Assembly (NCBI GenBank): GCA_018223375.1
Contig: JAGTTS010000004.1
Span: forward strand, 124,001 to 188,000
Length of the DNA stretch: 64,000 nucleotides
Direction of reading: 5' to 3'
Source of the DNA: Clostridiaceae bacterium Marseille-Q3526
GTDB lineage: Bacteria; Bacillota; Clostridia; Lachnospirales; Lachnospiraceae
Shown here: piece after piece, positions 1 to 7,471 of the stretch
Layout of the letters: each line of letters begins with the position of its first letter
Position numbering within the stretch: the stretch's first letter is position 1
Made by a program: the position numbers and the translations under genes
The notes under the pieces: generated by a model
Databases searched by the model: none
What the model was told of the DNA's origin: nothing
Seen by the model: the letters and a program-made list of their open reading frames with translations, nothing else

Positions 1-23
1 TACTCATCGGTCAAAGAACACCA

Positions 24-39
24 CATAATTCTCATTATG
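24..39. repeat. Short perfect palindrome ahead of the capsule operon
   Basis: CATAAT and ATTATG are separated by TCTC, 38 bases before the first likely start codon of the capsule operon. It could be an operator half-site pair or a small RNA hairpin. No promoter was recognised in the few bases available upstream, so its role is open. Confidence 0.3.
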
Positions 40-76
40 TAATAAAACGGTCAATGACAGTTTGATGGAGAGCAAA

Positions 77-817
77 ATGCCAAGAAGAACAGGGATGATG
101 AAAATAATTGACGTACATGCGCATATTCTTCCAGGCGTTGACGATGGTTCTGAAAATTGGAACGAATCCATAGAAATGCTCTGGATGGCATATGAGCAGG
201 GGATTCGAACCATAATCGCCACTCCCCATTACCATCAGGGACAGGATATAGAGAGATTAAAGGAAACTACCGGAATTCTGAGACAGGAGGCGCAAAAACT
301 AGATCCAGAGTACGGTATTTTTTTAGGCCAGGAATTGATGGATTCAGAGGGGATTCTGGATGAACTGAGGAAAGGCCGGGCTCTTACAATGGCGGGCAGC
401 CGCTATGTCCTGATTGAATTTCTTCCAAATGTATCATACAGCCGCCTGTATCAGAGATTGAGGCAGCTGCAGGGAGCTGGATATATTCCGATTCTGGCTC
501 ATGCAGAGAGATATGGATGTCTGAGAACAAAGGGAAGACTGGAAGAGCTGATTGAAGGCGGAACCCGGATTCAGATGAACTACAGAAGCCTTGCAGGAAG
601 CATATGGAATAAACATACGAGGTGGTGCAAAAGGCAGGTACTGGATGGAAATATTCATCTGCTGGGAACGGACATGCATAATTCAGGTTCCAGAGCGCCA
701 AAGACAGATAAAGCCCTTGCGTGGCTGGAACGCCGCTGCGACAGGAAGCAGCTGCGGAGGATGCTGTTTAAATATCCGGAATACATATTGAATCATAAAG
801 AAGGGATGGAAAGGTAA
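77..817 (+). CDS. cpsB: CpsB/CapC-type manganese-dependent tyrosine-protein phosphatase
   Basis: A PHP-fold phosphatase that removes phosphate from the tyrosine-rich tail of the CpsD kinase and so sets capsule export and chain length. The sequence shows the family's metal-binding motifs in order: HAHILPGVDDG near the N-terminus, HYHQG, HAERYG in the middle and GTDMHNSGSRAP near the end. Length is normal for the family. The start is taken as ATG 77 because GGAG lies six bases upstream; ATG 95 or 98, just before MKIIDVHAHI, would also give a complete domain. It is followed seven bases later by the Wzz-like gene, giving the usual phosphatase, chain-length regulator, kinase order. Confidence 0.9.
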   Translation: MPRRTGMMKIIDVHAHILPGVDDGSENWNESIEMLWMAYEQGIRTIIATPHYHQGQDIERLKETTGILRQEAQKLDPEYGIFLGQELMDSEGILDELRKGRALTMAGSRYVLIEFLPNVSYSRLYQRLRQLQGAGYIPILAHAERYGCLRTKGRLEELIEGGTRIQMNYRSLAGSIWNKHTRWCKRQVLDGNIHLLGTDMHNSGSRAPKTDKALAWLERRCDRKQLRRMLFKYPEYILNHKEGMER

Positions 818-823
818 GAAAAC

Positions 824-1540
824 ATGGGGAACACACAGTATGAAGAGAATGACGAGATAGAAATTGATCTGCTGGAGATATTGCTTGAACTGAAAAAAAG
901 AGTTCTTTGGATTCTTCTGGCAGTTGTGATTGGAGGCGCTGTGTTCGGACTGTACAGTAAGCTGATTCTGGTTCCGAAATATTCTTCCACAGCCATGATG
1001 TATGTGCTTTCTAAGGAGACGACCCTGACCTCTCTGGCTGACCTGCAGATAGGAAGCCAGCTGACACAGGACTACAAGGTTATGATTACCAGCCGGCCAG
1101 TGCTGGAAAAGGTAATTACAGACCTGAACCTGGAGTACAGCTATGAGGGGTTAAAGAAAAAGCTGATCATTGAAAACCCGAAGGATACGCGAATTTTACA
1201 GCTGTCCATAGAAGAAGCTGATCCAAATTTAGCGGCAGATATTGTCAATACAGTGGCAAAGCGTTCTTCTGAATATATCGGAGAAATTATGGAGATGATT
1301 CCTCCTAAAATTGTGGAGGAAGGAATCGCGGCAGAACTTCCCGTGACGCCGAATGTGCTTAAAAATGCGGTGATTGGAGCACTTCTGGGAGCTGTTCTCG
1401 TATGCGCGGCAGTAACGCTTCAGGTAGTTATGAACGATACTATTAAGACAGAAGAAGATATCGAGAAATACTTGAAAATTTCCACGCTTGCAGAAGTTCC
1501 GGAGAAGAGAAATACAAATGGGAAAGGGGGAAAGCGCTGA
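824..1540 (+). CDS. cpsC: Wzz/CpsC-type polysaccharide chain-length regulator and kinase adaptor
   Basis: Membrane protein that controls polysaccharide length and, in Gram-positive systems, activates the separate CpsD tyrosine kinase. A first transmembrane helix lies at about residues 24-48 (WILLAVVIGGAVFGLYSK) and a second at about 180-202 (AVIGALLGAVLVCAAVTL), bracketing an extracytoplasmic domain, the usual topology. A proline-containing stretch (LPVTPNVLKNA) precedes the second helix as in the family. The short cytoplasmic tail would contact the kinase encoded two bases downstream. It shares an operon with cpsB and cpsD. Confidence 0.9.
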   Translation: MGNTQYEENDEIEIDLLEILLELKKRVLWILLAVVIGGAVFGLYSKLILVPKYSSTAMMYVLSKETTLTSLADLQIGSQLTQDYKVMITSRPVLEKVITDLNLEYSYEGLKKKLIIENPKDTRILQLSIEEADPNLAADIVNTVAKRSSEYIGEIMEMIPPKIVEEGIAAELPVTPNVLKNAVIGALLGAVLVCAAVTLQVVMNDTIKTEEDIEKYLKISTLAEVPEKRNTNGKGGKR

Positions 1541-1542
1541 TC

Positions 1543-2250
1543 ATGGGAATGACAGTTGAGATACAGACACAGGAAAAAGAGGATTTTCACTTCGAGGAAG
1601 CTCTGAAGATGCTCAGGACTAATATTCAGTTTTCAGGCTCTAATATCAAGGTAATTATGTTTACAAGCGCAGTCCCGGGAGAGGGGAAAAGCCAGATTAC
1701 CTTTTCAGAGGCCATGTCTCTGGCAGCCCTGGGACGCCGCGTGCTGCTGATTGACGCTGATATCAGAAAGAGCGTACTGCTGAATCGGTATCAGGTAAAG
1801 CAGGAAGTGGGCGGACTCAGCGAATATTTAAGCGGACAGAGACGGCTGGACGAGGTTTTGTGCCATACTACCATCAGAAATTTGGACGTCATTTTTGCAG
1901 GCCCGTATTCTCCCAACCCGTCAGAACTTCTGGCAGATCCGATTTTTGCCAGACTGCTAGAGGAGATGAGAGAAGAGTATGATTACGTTCTGATCGATAC
2001 GCCTCCCATGGCGGGAACGACAGACGGCGCCATTGTAGCCAGACAGTGCGATGGGGCAATCATAGTGATTGAGTCAGGAGCTGTAAGCCGTAGGCTTGCA
2101 AAACGTGTGAAAGGACAGCTGGAAAAGAGCGGATGCAGAATTCTGGGAGCTGTATTGAATAAAGTCGATATGAAATCGAACAGCTATTACGGAAAATATT
2201 ACGGTAAGTATTACGGTAAGGAAGAATCAGGAGACAGGAAACAGCAGTAA
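1543..2250 (+). CDS. cpsD: CpsD-type bacterial tyrosine kinase
   Basis: BY-kinase that autophosphorylates its C-terminal tyrosines and so governs capsule polymerisation and export. It shows a Walker A (SAVPGEGKSQ), a Walker A-prime (VLLIDADIRK) and a Walker B (VLIDTPP). The tail carries a tyrosine cluster made of a nearly perfect YYGK repeat (YYGKYYGKYYGK), the phosphorylation site. Translation may start at ATG 1543 or at ATG 1549. It lies two bases after the CpsC gene; the cytoplasmic kinase and the membrane adaptor are separate proteins, as is normal in Firmicutes. Confidence 0.92.
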   Translation: MGMTVEIQTQEKEDFHFEEALKMLRTNIQFSGSNIKVIMFTSAVPGEGKSQITFSEAMSLAALGRRVLLIDADIRKSVLLNRYQVKQEVGGLSEYLSGQRRLDEVLCHTTIRNLDVIFAGPYSPNPSELLADPIFARLLEEMREEYDYVLIDTPPMAGTTDGAIVARQCDGAIIVIESGAVSRRLAKRVKGQLEKSGCRILGAVLNKVDMKSNSYYGKYYGKYYGKEESGDRKQQ

Positions 2251-2296
2251 AGGGAACGGACTGAAAGAACAGCAGAGGCGGGCAGAAGTACAGGAC

Positions 2297-2557
2297 GTGA
2301 AAAAGGGTACGGATATGGAAAAAAAGAGAGTGAAAAGATGGTTTGCAGCAGTGAGCATGATTCTTGTAATTCTGGCAGCTGCATATATGCTCAGTCAAAG
2401 TTTGCATGACAGTTCAGAAGCTTATCAGGGAATCTGCTGGGGGATGCTTGGCTACGAACTGCTGCTTCTGGCCGGGGGATATGGCCTGGCAGCAGCTATG
2501 ATGGGGAAAATCAAAAAGCGAAGGATGAGAAAGGACGTGTTTTTCCATGTGGGCTAA
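2297..2557 (+). CDS. Small two-helix membrane protein of the capsule operon
   Basis: An 86-residue protein not matched to a named family. A basic N-terminus (KKRVKR) is followed by a hydrophobic helix at about 15-33 and a second at about 50-70, then a basic tail (KIKKRRMRK), so both ends should face the cytoplasm. The listed start is GTG; ATG 2315 (MEKKRVKRWF) is an alternative. Its last 11 bases overlap the start of the priming glycosyltransferase, suggesting translational coupling and a helper role in polysaccharide assembly, which is inference only. Confidence 0.65.
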   Translation: MKKGTDMEKKRVKRWFAAVSMILVILAAAYMLSQSLHDSSEAYQGICWGMLGYELLLLAGGYGLAAAMMGKIKKRRMRKDVFFHVG

Positions 2558-3956
2558 AAACCATATGCTGCGTGCGCTGACAGATGTGATATCTGTAGCT
2601 TTATCATACCTGCTGGCATTTATGGCTCTTTATGGAACTTTCCCCAATGGCATCAAATGGTATGGTCTGTTTTTAATGATCCTGATCTATTTCATGTCGG
2701 CTATTATTCCGGTGAAAAAGACTTCTCCGGAAGAGGAGAGTATGGCAGAAACGTTTGAAGGAGCTCTGAGACAGACGGTTTACATGTCTTTTTTTCTGGC
2801 TGTATTTCTTTTCTTTTTTGCCAGGAATAATTACGAGACAAAGATATTTTTTATCCTGCAGATTGGATTTCTTCTTCTCTGCCTGAATCTGGGACGGATT
2901 TATTGTAAGGCAGTGATTCTGAATTATTATGATAAGGATAAAAATAAAATTCGTCTTTTGATTTTTGCTAATAAGACGAATGCGCTTACTGCCATGCGGC
3001 GTCTGGCAGCTTCCAAGCTGTGCAGATACGATCTGATTGCTCTGGCCATTGTAGACGGAGAAACTGAACAGGTGGAATTAAATCTGATTCAGTACAGAGA
3101 CGGAAGAAGCTACATGACGATAGAGTCGAAGGATATTGGCGAATATATGAAACGCCAGGCTATTGACGAGGCGCTGCTGAGTCTTCCCAACAGCAGCAGA
3201 GAGTATATCAGCGGTCTTTTAAAGACTCTGCAGAGCATGGGGATAGTGGCTCATGTGACAGCTAACAGCCTGGGGCTTTCTGAGGAGGCCAAGCAGGTAG
3301 GAGAGCTGGGAAATTACAGGGTACTGACCTATGGAACCAGAATTTTTACACCAGCTGAACTGTTCATTAAGAGAACAATGGATATCTGCGGAGCCCTGGC
3401 AGGACTTCTGCTGACAGGAATCCTAAGCATTTTTGTAGTTCCTGCTATCTGGCTGGAATCTCCGGGTCCTGCTATTTTTAAGCAGATACGGGTAGGGAAA
3501 AACGGAAGAAAGTTCGCAATTTACAAATTTCGCTCCATGTACATGGATGCAGAGGAGCGGAAACGAGAATTAATGGAAAAAAATGAAATGAACGGTCTGA
3601 TGTTTAAGATAAAGGATGATCCCAGGATTACAAAGATAGGGCGCTTTATCAGAAAGACAAGCATAGATGAGTTTCCACAGTTTTTCAATGTTCTGAAGGG
3701 AGATATGAGTCTGGTGGGAACCAGGCCTCCGACTGTGGATGAATTTGAACAGTATGAGGAGCACCACAAGAGGCGGCTTTCCCTAAAGCCGGGCATTACC
3801 GGTATGTGGCAGGTCAGCGGCCGCAGTGACATTCAGGATTTTGAGGACGTTGTTCGCATGGATCTGGAGTACATTGACAACTGGTCTGTTTGGCTGGACA
3901 TCAAGATTCTGATTCAGACTGTTTTCGTAGTATTCAGCCACAAGGGGGCATCATGA
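2547..3956 (+). CDS. Priming polyprenyl-phosphate sugar-1-phosphate transferase (WbaP/PHPT type)
   Basis: Starts capsule repeat-unit synthesis by moving a sugar phosphate from a nucleotide sugar to undecaprenyl phosphate at the membrane. Several hydrophobic helices fill residues 1-120, a soluble CoA-binding-like middle domain follows, and a further helix at about 275-300 leads into the catalytic bacterial sugar transferase domain. Conserved catalytic motifs are visible: KFRSMYMDAEE, DDPRITKIGRFIRKTSIDE, PQFFNVLKGDMSLVGTRPP and KPGITGMWQVSGR. Full length for the two-domain family. Its stop overlaps the start of the LCP gene (ATGA). The sugar transferred cannot be told from sequence. Confidence 0.93.
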   Translation: MWAKNHMLRALTDVISVALSYLLAFMALYGTFPNGIKWYGLFLMILIYFMSAIIPVKKTSPEEESMAETFEGALRQTVYMSFFLAVFLFFFARNNYETKIFFILQIGFLLLCLNLGRIYCKAVILNYYDKDKNKIRLLIFANKTNALTAMRRLAASKLCRYDLIALAIVDGETEQVELNLIQYRDGRSYMTIESKDIGEYMKRQAIDEALLSLPNSSREYISGLLKTLQSMGIVAHVTANSLGLSEEAKQVGELGNYRVLTYGTRIFTPAELFIKRTMDICGALAGLLLTGILSIFVVPAIWLESPGPAIFKQIRVGKNGRKFAIYKFRSMYMDAEERKRELMEKNEMNGLMFKIKDDPRITKIGRFIRKTSIDEFPQFFNVLKGDMSLVGTRPPTVDEFEQYEEHHKRRLSLKPGITGMWQVSGRSDIQDFEDVVRMDLEYIDNWSVWLDIKILIQTVFVVFSHKGAS

Positions 3957-4993
3957 ACCAGAAGAGACAACCACCGAAATGGGCAGTGCTTGCAGCAAAG
4001 CTTCTCGTCTTTGCTGCAGTGATAGGATTTGTATCCTTTTCTGTCTATTCCTTTCAGAAAAAAAAGGCAGCAGAACAGGCTGCGAAAGAAAGAACCGAGA
4101 TGATGGTTCAGACTGATTCCGGGACAGCAGACAGCAGTATCAGAACCTATCAGGGAAAGCAGTATAAGCTGAATTCCCTGAACCATGTTATCCTCTGTAT
4201 CGGAGTCGACACAAGCGGAGAGGTAAAAGAACACAAGGTGTCCGGAGCCGGCGGACAGGCAGATGTAATCGCCCTTCTGATTCAGAATAAGGCGACAGAT
4301 GAGATTAAGATTCTTTCCATACCAAGAGATACCATGACGGAAATCAGACTGTTTGATCTGGTGGGAAATGAATTGGGAAGCGATGTGCAGCACCTGAACC
4401 TGGCTTACGGATATGGAAACGGGGGAAAAGAAAGCTGCGAGCTTCTGACAGAAGCTGTTGAGAATCTTTTAGGAGGAATTTCCATAGATGGATATCTTTC
4501 CGTGACCATGGGCGCTATTCCCGAGTTGAACGATATGGTGGGAGGAGTCACTGTAACCATTGATGAGCCTGGAATGGCAGACAGAGATCCGGCCCTGGTA
4601 TGCGGAGAGACAGTCACACTTCAGGGCAGACAGGCGGAGATTTATGTGCGCTACCGCGATACAAACGTATCTCAGAGCGCCCTGGGAAGAATGGATCGCC
4701 ATAAAGAGTTCGCCGAAAAATGGATGAACCAGGCATCAGAAAAGCAGAGGAAAGACAGTCAGTTTCTGGGAAACGTCTTTCAGAACATTCAGGAGTATAT
4801 GGTAACAGATCTGAACAAAGACGAGTATCTGGACGCAGGACTGGCAGCCATGAACACTGCTGATTTATTTCATGGAGATCATTTCTTTACAGTACCTGGA
4901 GAGGGAATGGAAGGAGCCGTGTTCGACGAGTTCTATCCGGACAAAGAGGCGCTGGAAGAAATGATTATAGAGCTGTTTTACAAGGAGGTATAA
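3953..4993 (+). CDS. LCP-family (LytR-CpsA-Psr) cell-wall polymer transferase
   Basis: Extracytoplasmic enzyme expected to attach the finished polysaccharide to peptidoglycan. A short cytoplasmic N-terminus is followed by one membrane helix (AVLAAKLLVFAAVIGFVSF) and the LCP domain with its typical motifs: ILCIGVDTS, DVIALLIQN, KILSIPRDTM and a catalytic region ending in YVRYRDTN and GRMDRHKEF. ATG 3953 is chosen because it overlaps the preceding stop in ATGA fashion; a longer upstream reading lacks a binding site. Its place right after the priming transferase fits capsule anchoring rather than teichoic acid transfer, though the sequence alone does not separate these. Confidence 0.9.
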   Translation: MNQKRQPPKWAVLAAKLLVFAAVIGFVSFSVYSFQKKKAAEQAAKERTEMMVQTDSGTADSSIRTYQGKQYKLNSLNHVILCIGVDTSGEVKEHKVSGAGGQADVIALLIQNKATDEIKILSIPRDTMTEIRLFDLVGNELGSDVQHLNLAYGYGNGGKESCELLTEAVENLLGGISIDGYLSVTMGAIPELNDMVGGVTVTIDEPGMADRDPALVCGETVTLQGRQAEIYVRYRDTNVSQSALGRMDRHKEFAEKWMNQASEKQRKDSQFLGNVFQNIQEYMVTDLNKDEYLDAGLAAMNTADLFHGDHFFTVPGEGMEGAVFDEFYPDKEALEEMIIELFYKEV

Positions 4994-5047
4994 GGAGTTC
5001 TGCCTTTATTTCCTGAGACAGCAAAAAAAGAAAGGAGTGAAGCCGCG

Positions 5048-5614
5048 ATGAAAATCAGGTATCAGGCTGGAATTCTGGCAGCTGCTCTGTCCTTAGCTAT
5101 GGCAACAGCAGCATTCGCAGCATCCAGCAGCACAACAGGAATGTCCGGAGGAAACTCAAGCGACCGTCCAAACAAAATCGGCAGCCAGGTAGTTGGAGGA
5201 ACAAATGGAAGCGGTACAAGATCCAGTGGAACAATGTCCGGTAATTCCAACACAGGAAGCAATGTAAAATTCGTTGACAACTTCGGAACTTCCATCAGCG
5301 CAAACCAGATCGCTCAGGTAAATGAAGGACTGGCAAGCGTACAGTCTCTCACAAGTGATGCAGACTTAGCAGGCTACAATCCGTTAGTCAGAATCCAGAA
5401 CATGGAGACAACAGTACAGACAAACGGACAGCCGGTAGAGTTCAGCATCTACGTGCCAAACCTGGTAGAAAATCTGAACAATGTTCAGGTTCTCATTTTA
5501 AATTCCAGCACAGGTAAGTGGGAATTAGTTACACCGACAGGTATCGATCCAGTGACCAAGATGGTAACAGTATCTCTTAACTTCACAGGCCCGATGACAG
5601 TTGTGTATAAGTAA
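5048..5614 (+). CDS. Small secreted protein at the end of the capsule head operon
   Basis: A 188-residue exported protein with a clear signal peptide (MKIRYQAGILAAALSLAM, then a predicted cleavage after AAFA). The mature part starts with a low-complexity stretch rich in Ser, Gly, Asn and Thr, followed by a compact domain of alternating strands ending in a hydrophobic tail (FTGPMTVVYK). AAAGGAG lies ahead of the ATG. No LPXTG or lipobox is present. I do not recognise the family. Position after the LCP gene and before a strong terminator makes it the last cistron of the conserved head, possibly a surface factor made with the polymer. Confidence 0.7.
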   Translation: MKIRYQAGILAAALSLAMATAAFAASSSTTGMSGGNSSDRPNKIGSQVVGGTNGSGTRSSGTMSGNSNTGSNVKFVDNFGTSISANQIAQVNEGLASVQSLTSDADLAGYNPLVRIQNMETTVQTNGQPVEFSIYVPNLVENLNNVQVLILNSSTGKWELVTPTGIDPVTKMVTVSLNFTGPMTVVYK

Positions 5615-5622
5615 AACAAGAG

Positions 5623-5659
5623 GAGGGCAGCAGTGTTCAGGCAGTGCTGCCCTCTTTTT
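5623..5659 (+). terminator. Intrinsic terminator of the capsule head operon
   Basis: A perfect 10-bp stem (GAGGGCAGCA with TGCTGCCCTC) closes a 12-base loop and is followed at once by TTTTT. It separates the conserved head genes from the variable glycosyltransferase genes. Confidence 0.9.
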
Positions 5660-5818
5660 GCCAGGGTGGGGCTCTGAAGGCAGGAAAATAAAGAAATACT
5701 GGGAAGAAAAGTTAATAAAAAGAGTTTGTGATGTTATAAATTGAAGATTTAACATAGTGAAATTGGAAAATAGGGAAAAGTAAGAAGACTTTTCGTTGAG
5801 ATAGAGGAGTCAGGGACG

Positions 5819-5856
5819 GATAATAAATATGATAAAAACGACTTGAATTTATTATC
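5819..5856. repeat. 10-bp inverted repeat upstream of the variable capsule genes
   Basis: GATAATAAAT and ATTTATTATC form perfect arms with an 18-base spacer in the gene-free stretch 5660-5910. It is not followed by a T-run, so it is more likely an operator or RNA switch than a terminator. A TATAAA hexamer lies about 25 bases downstream (5879-5884), but no good -35 was found. Nothing else was recognised in this stretch. Confidence 0.5.
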
Positions 5857-5910
5857 TGTTTCGTCAAAGTTTTTCTGTATAAAACTGAATCGTCAGTGGG
5901 AGAGGACATA

Positions 5911-7035
5911 ATGAAAGAAAAACTCAGGGTGGCGATGTTTGGTCACAAACGTCTCTCTAGAGAAGGCGGAATCGAAATCGTTGTAAAAGAGCTTTGCATC
6001 AGAATGGCGCGGGATGGGTGTCAGGTGACATGCTATAACCGCTCAGGTCATCATGTGAGCGGTGCAGAGTATGATAAAAAAATTGAATATGAGGGCATTT
6101 GCCAGAAATCGGTTCCGACTATTGAAAAAAAGGGATTGGCAGCAGTTAGTTCTTCTTTTTTTGCGGCATTTTACAGTGCATTGGGAAAATATGACGTGGT
6201 ACATATTCATGCAGAAGGCCCCGCATTTTTTGCATGGCTGCCGAAATTATTCGGAAAAAGAGTTATTGTTACTATTCACGGCATTGACTGGAAGCGAGAA
6301 AAATGGAAATCGGGGTTTGGAGCAAAATTTATCCGGCAAGGTGAAAGGAATGCCGTGAAGTATGCAGATGAAATTATTGTGCTGAGCAAAGGGGTTCATG
6401 ACTATTTTCAAAAAACTTATGGAAGAAATACACGATTCATTCCAAATGGAGTAAACAGGCCTGAAGTTCAAGAAGCCAGATTGATAGCTGAAAAATTTGG
6501 TTTGCACAAAGATTCATATATTCTATTTCTTGGCAGATTAGTTCCTGAAAAGGGAATTCGTTATCTGCTGGAAGCTTTCAAACAGGTAAAAACAAATAAG
6601 AATCTGGTAATAGCCGGTGGTTCCAGTGATACAGATACCTATACAAGCGAATTGAAAGAATTTGCAAAAGGAGATGACAGAATCATCTTTACAGGGTTTG
6701 TTCAGGGACAGATATTGGATGAACTGTATAGCAATGCCTATATTTATACATTGCCATCGGATTTAGAAGGAATGCCGTTAAGCCTGTTGGAAGCAATGAG
6801 TTATGGAAATTGCTGTTTGGTTTCAGATATTCCGGAGTGTGCAGAAGTTGTCGAGGATAAGGCAATGATTTTCAAAAAGTCAAATGTAGATGCTCTTCGG
6901 GAAAAGTTACAGGAAGCTTGCGATCATCCTGCAAAGGTGATGCAGTTAAGAAAACAGGCGGCAGATTTTATCTGCGAAAAATACAATTGGGATGATATTG
7001 CAGAGAAAACAGTAAATCTGTATAAGAGAGAATAA
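5911..7035 (+). CDS. GT-B fold glycosyltransferase, family 4 type
   Basis: Cytoplasmic transferase that adds a sugar from a nucleotide donor to the lipid-linked repeat unit. The N-terminal acceptor domain carries EGGIEIVVKEL; the C-terminal donor domain carries LGRLVPEKG and the EX7E motif in EGMPLSLLE. 374 residues, normal length. ATG 5911 follows GGGAGAGG; a GTG at 5896 would add five residues across the binding site. First gene of the variable capsule part and transcribed away from the terminator upstream. Donor and acceptor are unknown. Confidence 0.88.
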   Translation: MKEKLRVAMFGHKRLSREGGIEIVVKELCIRMARDGCQVTCYNRSGHHVSGAEYDKKIEYEGICQKSVPTIEKKGLAAVSSSFFAAFYSALGKYDVVHIHAEGPAFFAWLPKLFGKRVIVTIHGIDWKREKWKSGFGAKFIRQGERNAVKYADEIIVLSKGVHDYFQKTYGRNTRFIPNGVNRPEVQEARLIAEKFGLHKDSYILFLGRLVPEKGIRYLLEAFKQVKTNKNLVIAGGSSDTDTYTSELKEFAKGDDRIIFTGFVQGQILDELYSNAYIYTLPSDLEGMPLSLLEAMSYGNCCLVSDIPECAEVVEDKAMIFKKSNVDALREKLQEACDHPAKVMQLRKQAADFICEKYNWDDIAEKTVNLYKRE

Positions 7036-7060
7036 TGATGACAGGAATGATGTTATCTGA

Positions 7061-7471
7061 GTGAAAGCAGGCAGTGAGATAGATATAATGAAGACCCTGT
7101 TTTCATACGAACGCAGGGTGGGAAATAGAACAAGGAACACGGAGAAAAAACAACGATAGGGAATTAAAAGTATGAGAATTCTTCTTATAAACAATCTCCT
7201 CTAACTGAACGCAGGTAGTGAGATGTACATAGTGAAAATGCCGGAAAAATAGCGTATTTACGGCACTTTTTGAGAGATGGGTAGAGCTGCGAGTGCGGTT
7301 TTTATCTCGCTACCTAGGTTCAGCAACAGCAGATGAAATTATCATAAGAACTTTCAGTATCACTACCTGCGTTTGTATGGAGCACTCTGGTTTATGAACA
7401 ATACATTGGAAGTGCTGCATCTGAACAGAGGTAGTGAAATAGAACATAGAATAAGGAGAAATTTAACGTGA
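7061..7471. repeat. Cluster of six decayed glycosyltransferase 5-prime-end repeats
   Basis: Four direct and two inverted copies of a motif resembling GCAGGTAGTGAGAT lie in this gene-free stretch, at about 7066-7085, 7110-7130, 7205-7225 and 7421-7441 on the plus strand and about 7303-7321 and 7358-7378 on the minus strand. Read in the right frame, each encodes a form of N(A/R/L)GSE, the conserved N-terminal motif of the next glycosyltransferase (RNGGSETYIF). Copies at 7088 and 7172 also retain start-like peptides (MKTLF; MRILLINNLL). They look like stacked remnants of related gene starts. A weak hairpin GCACT/AGTGC followed by T's lies at about 7263-7303. Confidence 0.6.
7172..7252 (+). pseudogene. 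Remnant of a glycosyltransferase N-terminus
   Basis: ATG 7172 reads MRILLINNLL, a stop, then LNAGSEMYIVKM before a second stop. This aligns position by position with the start of the intact gene downstream (MRTLILNKFL, HRNGGSETYIFKL). It is therefore a broken 5-prime end of a paralogous family 4 glycosyltransferase rather than random sequence. The rest of the gene is absent. Confidence 0.6.

Noticed and set aside
7253..7467. Short palindromic units at 7.2-7.4 kb as a CRISPR array
   Set aside because: Copies are unevenly spaced, differ in orientation and encode a shared peptide motif; no cas genes lie nearby.
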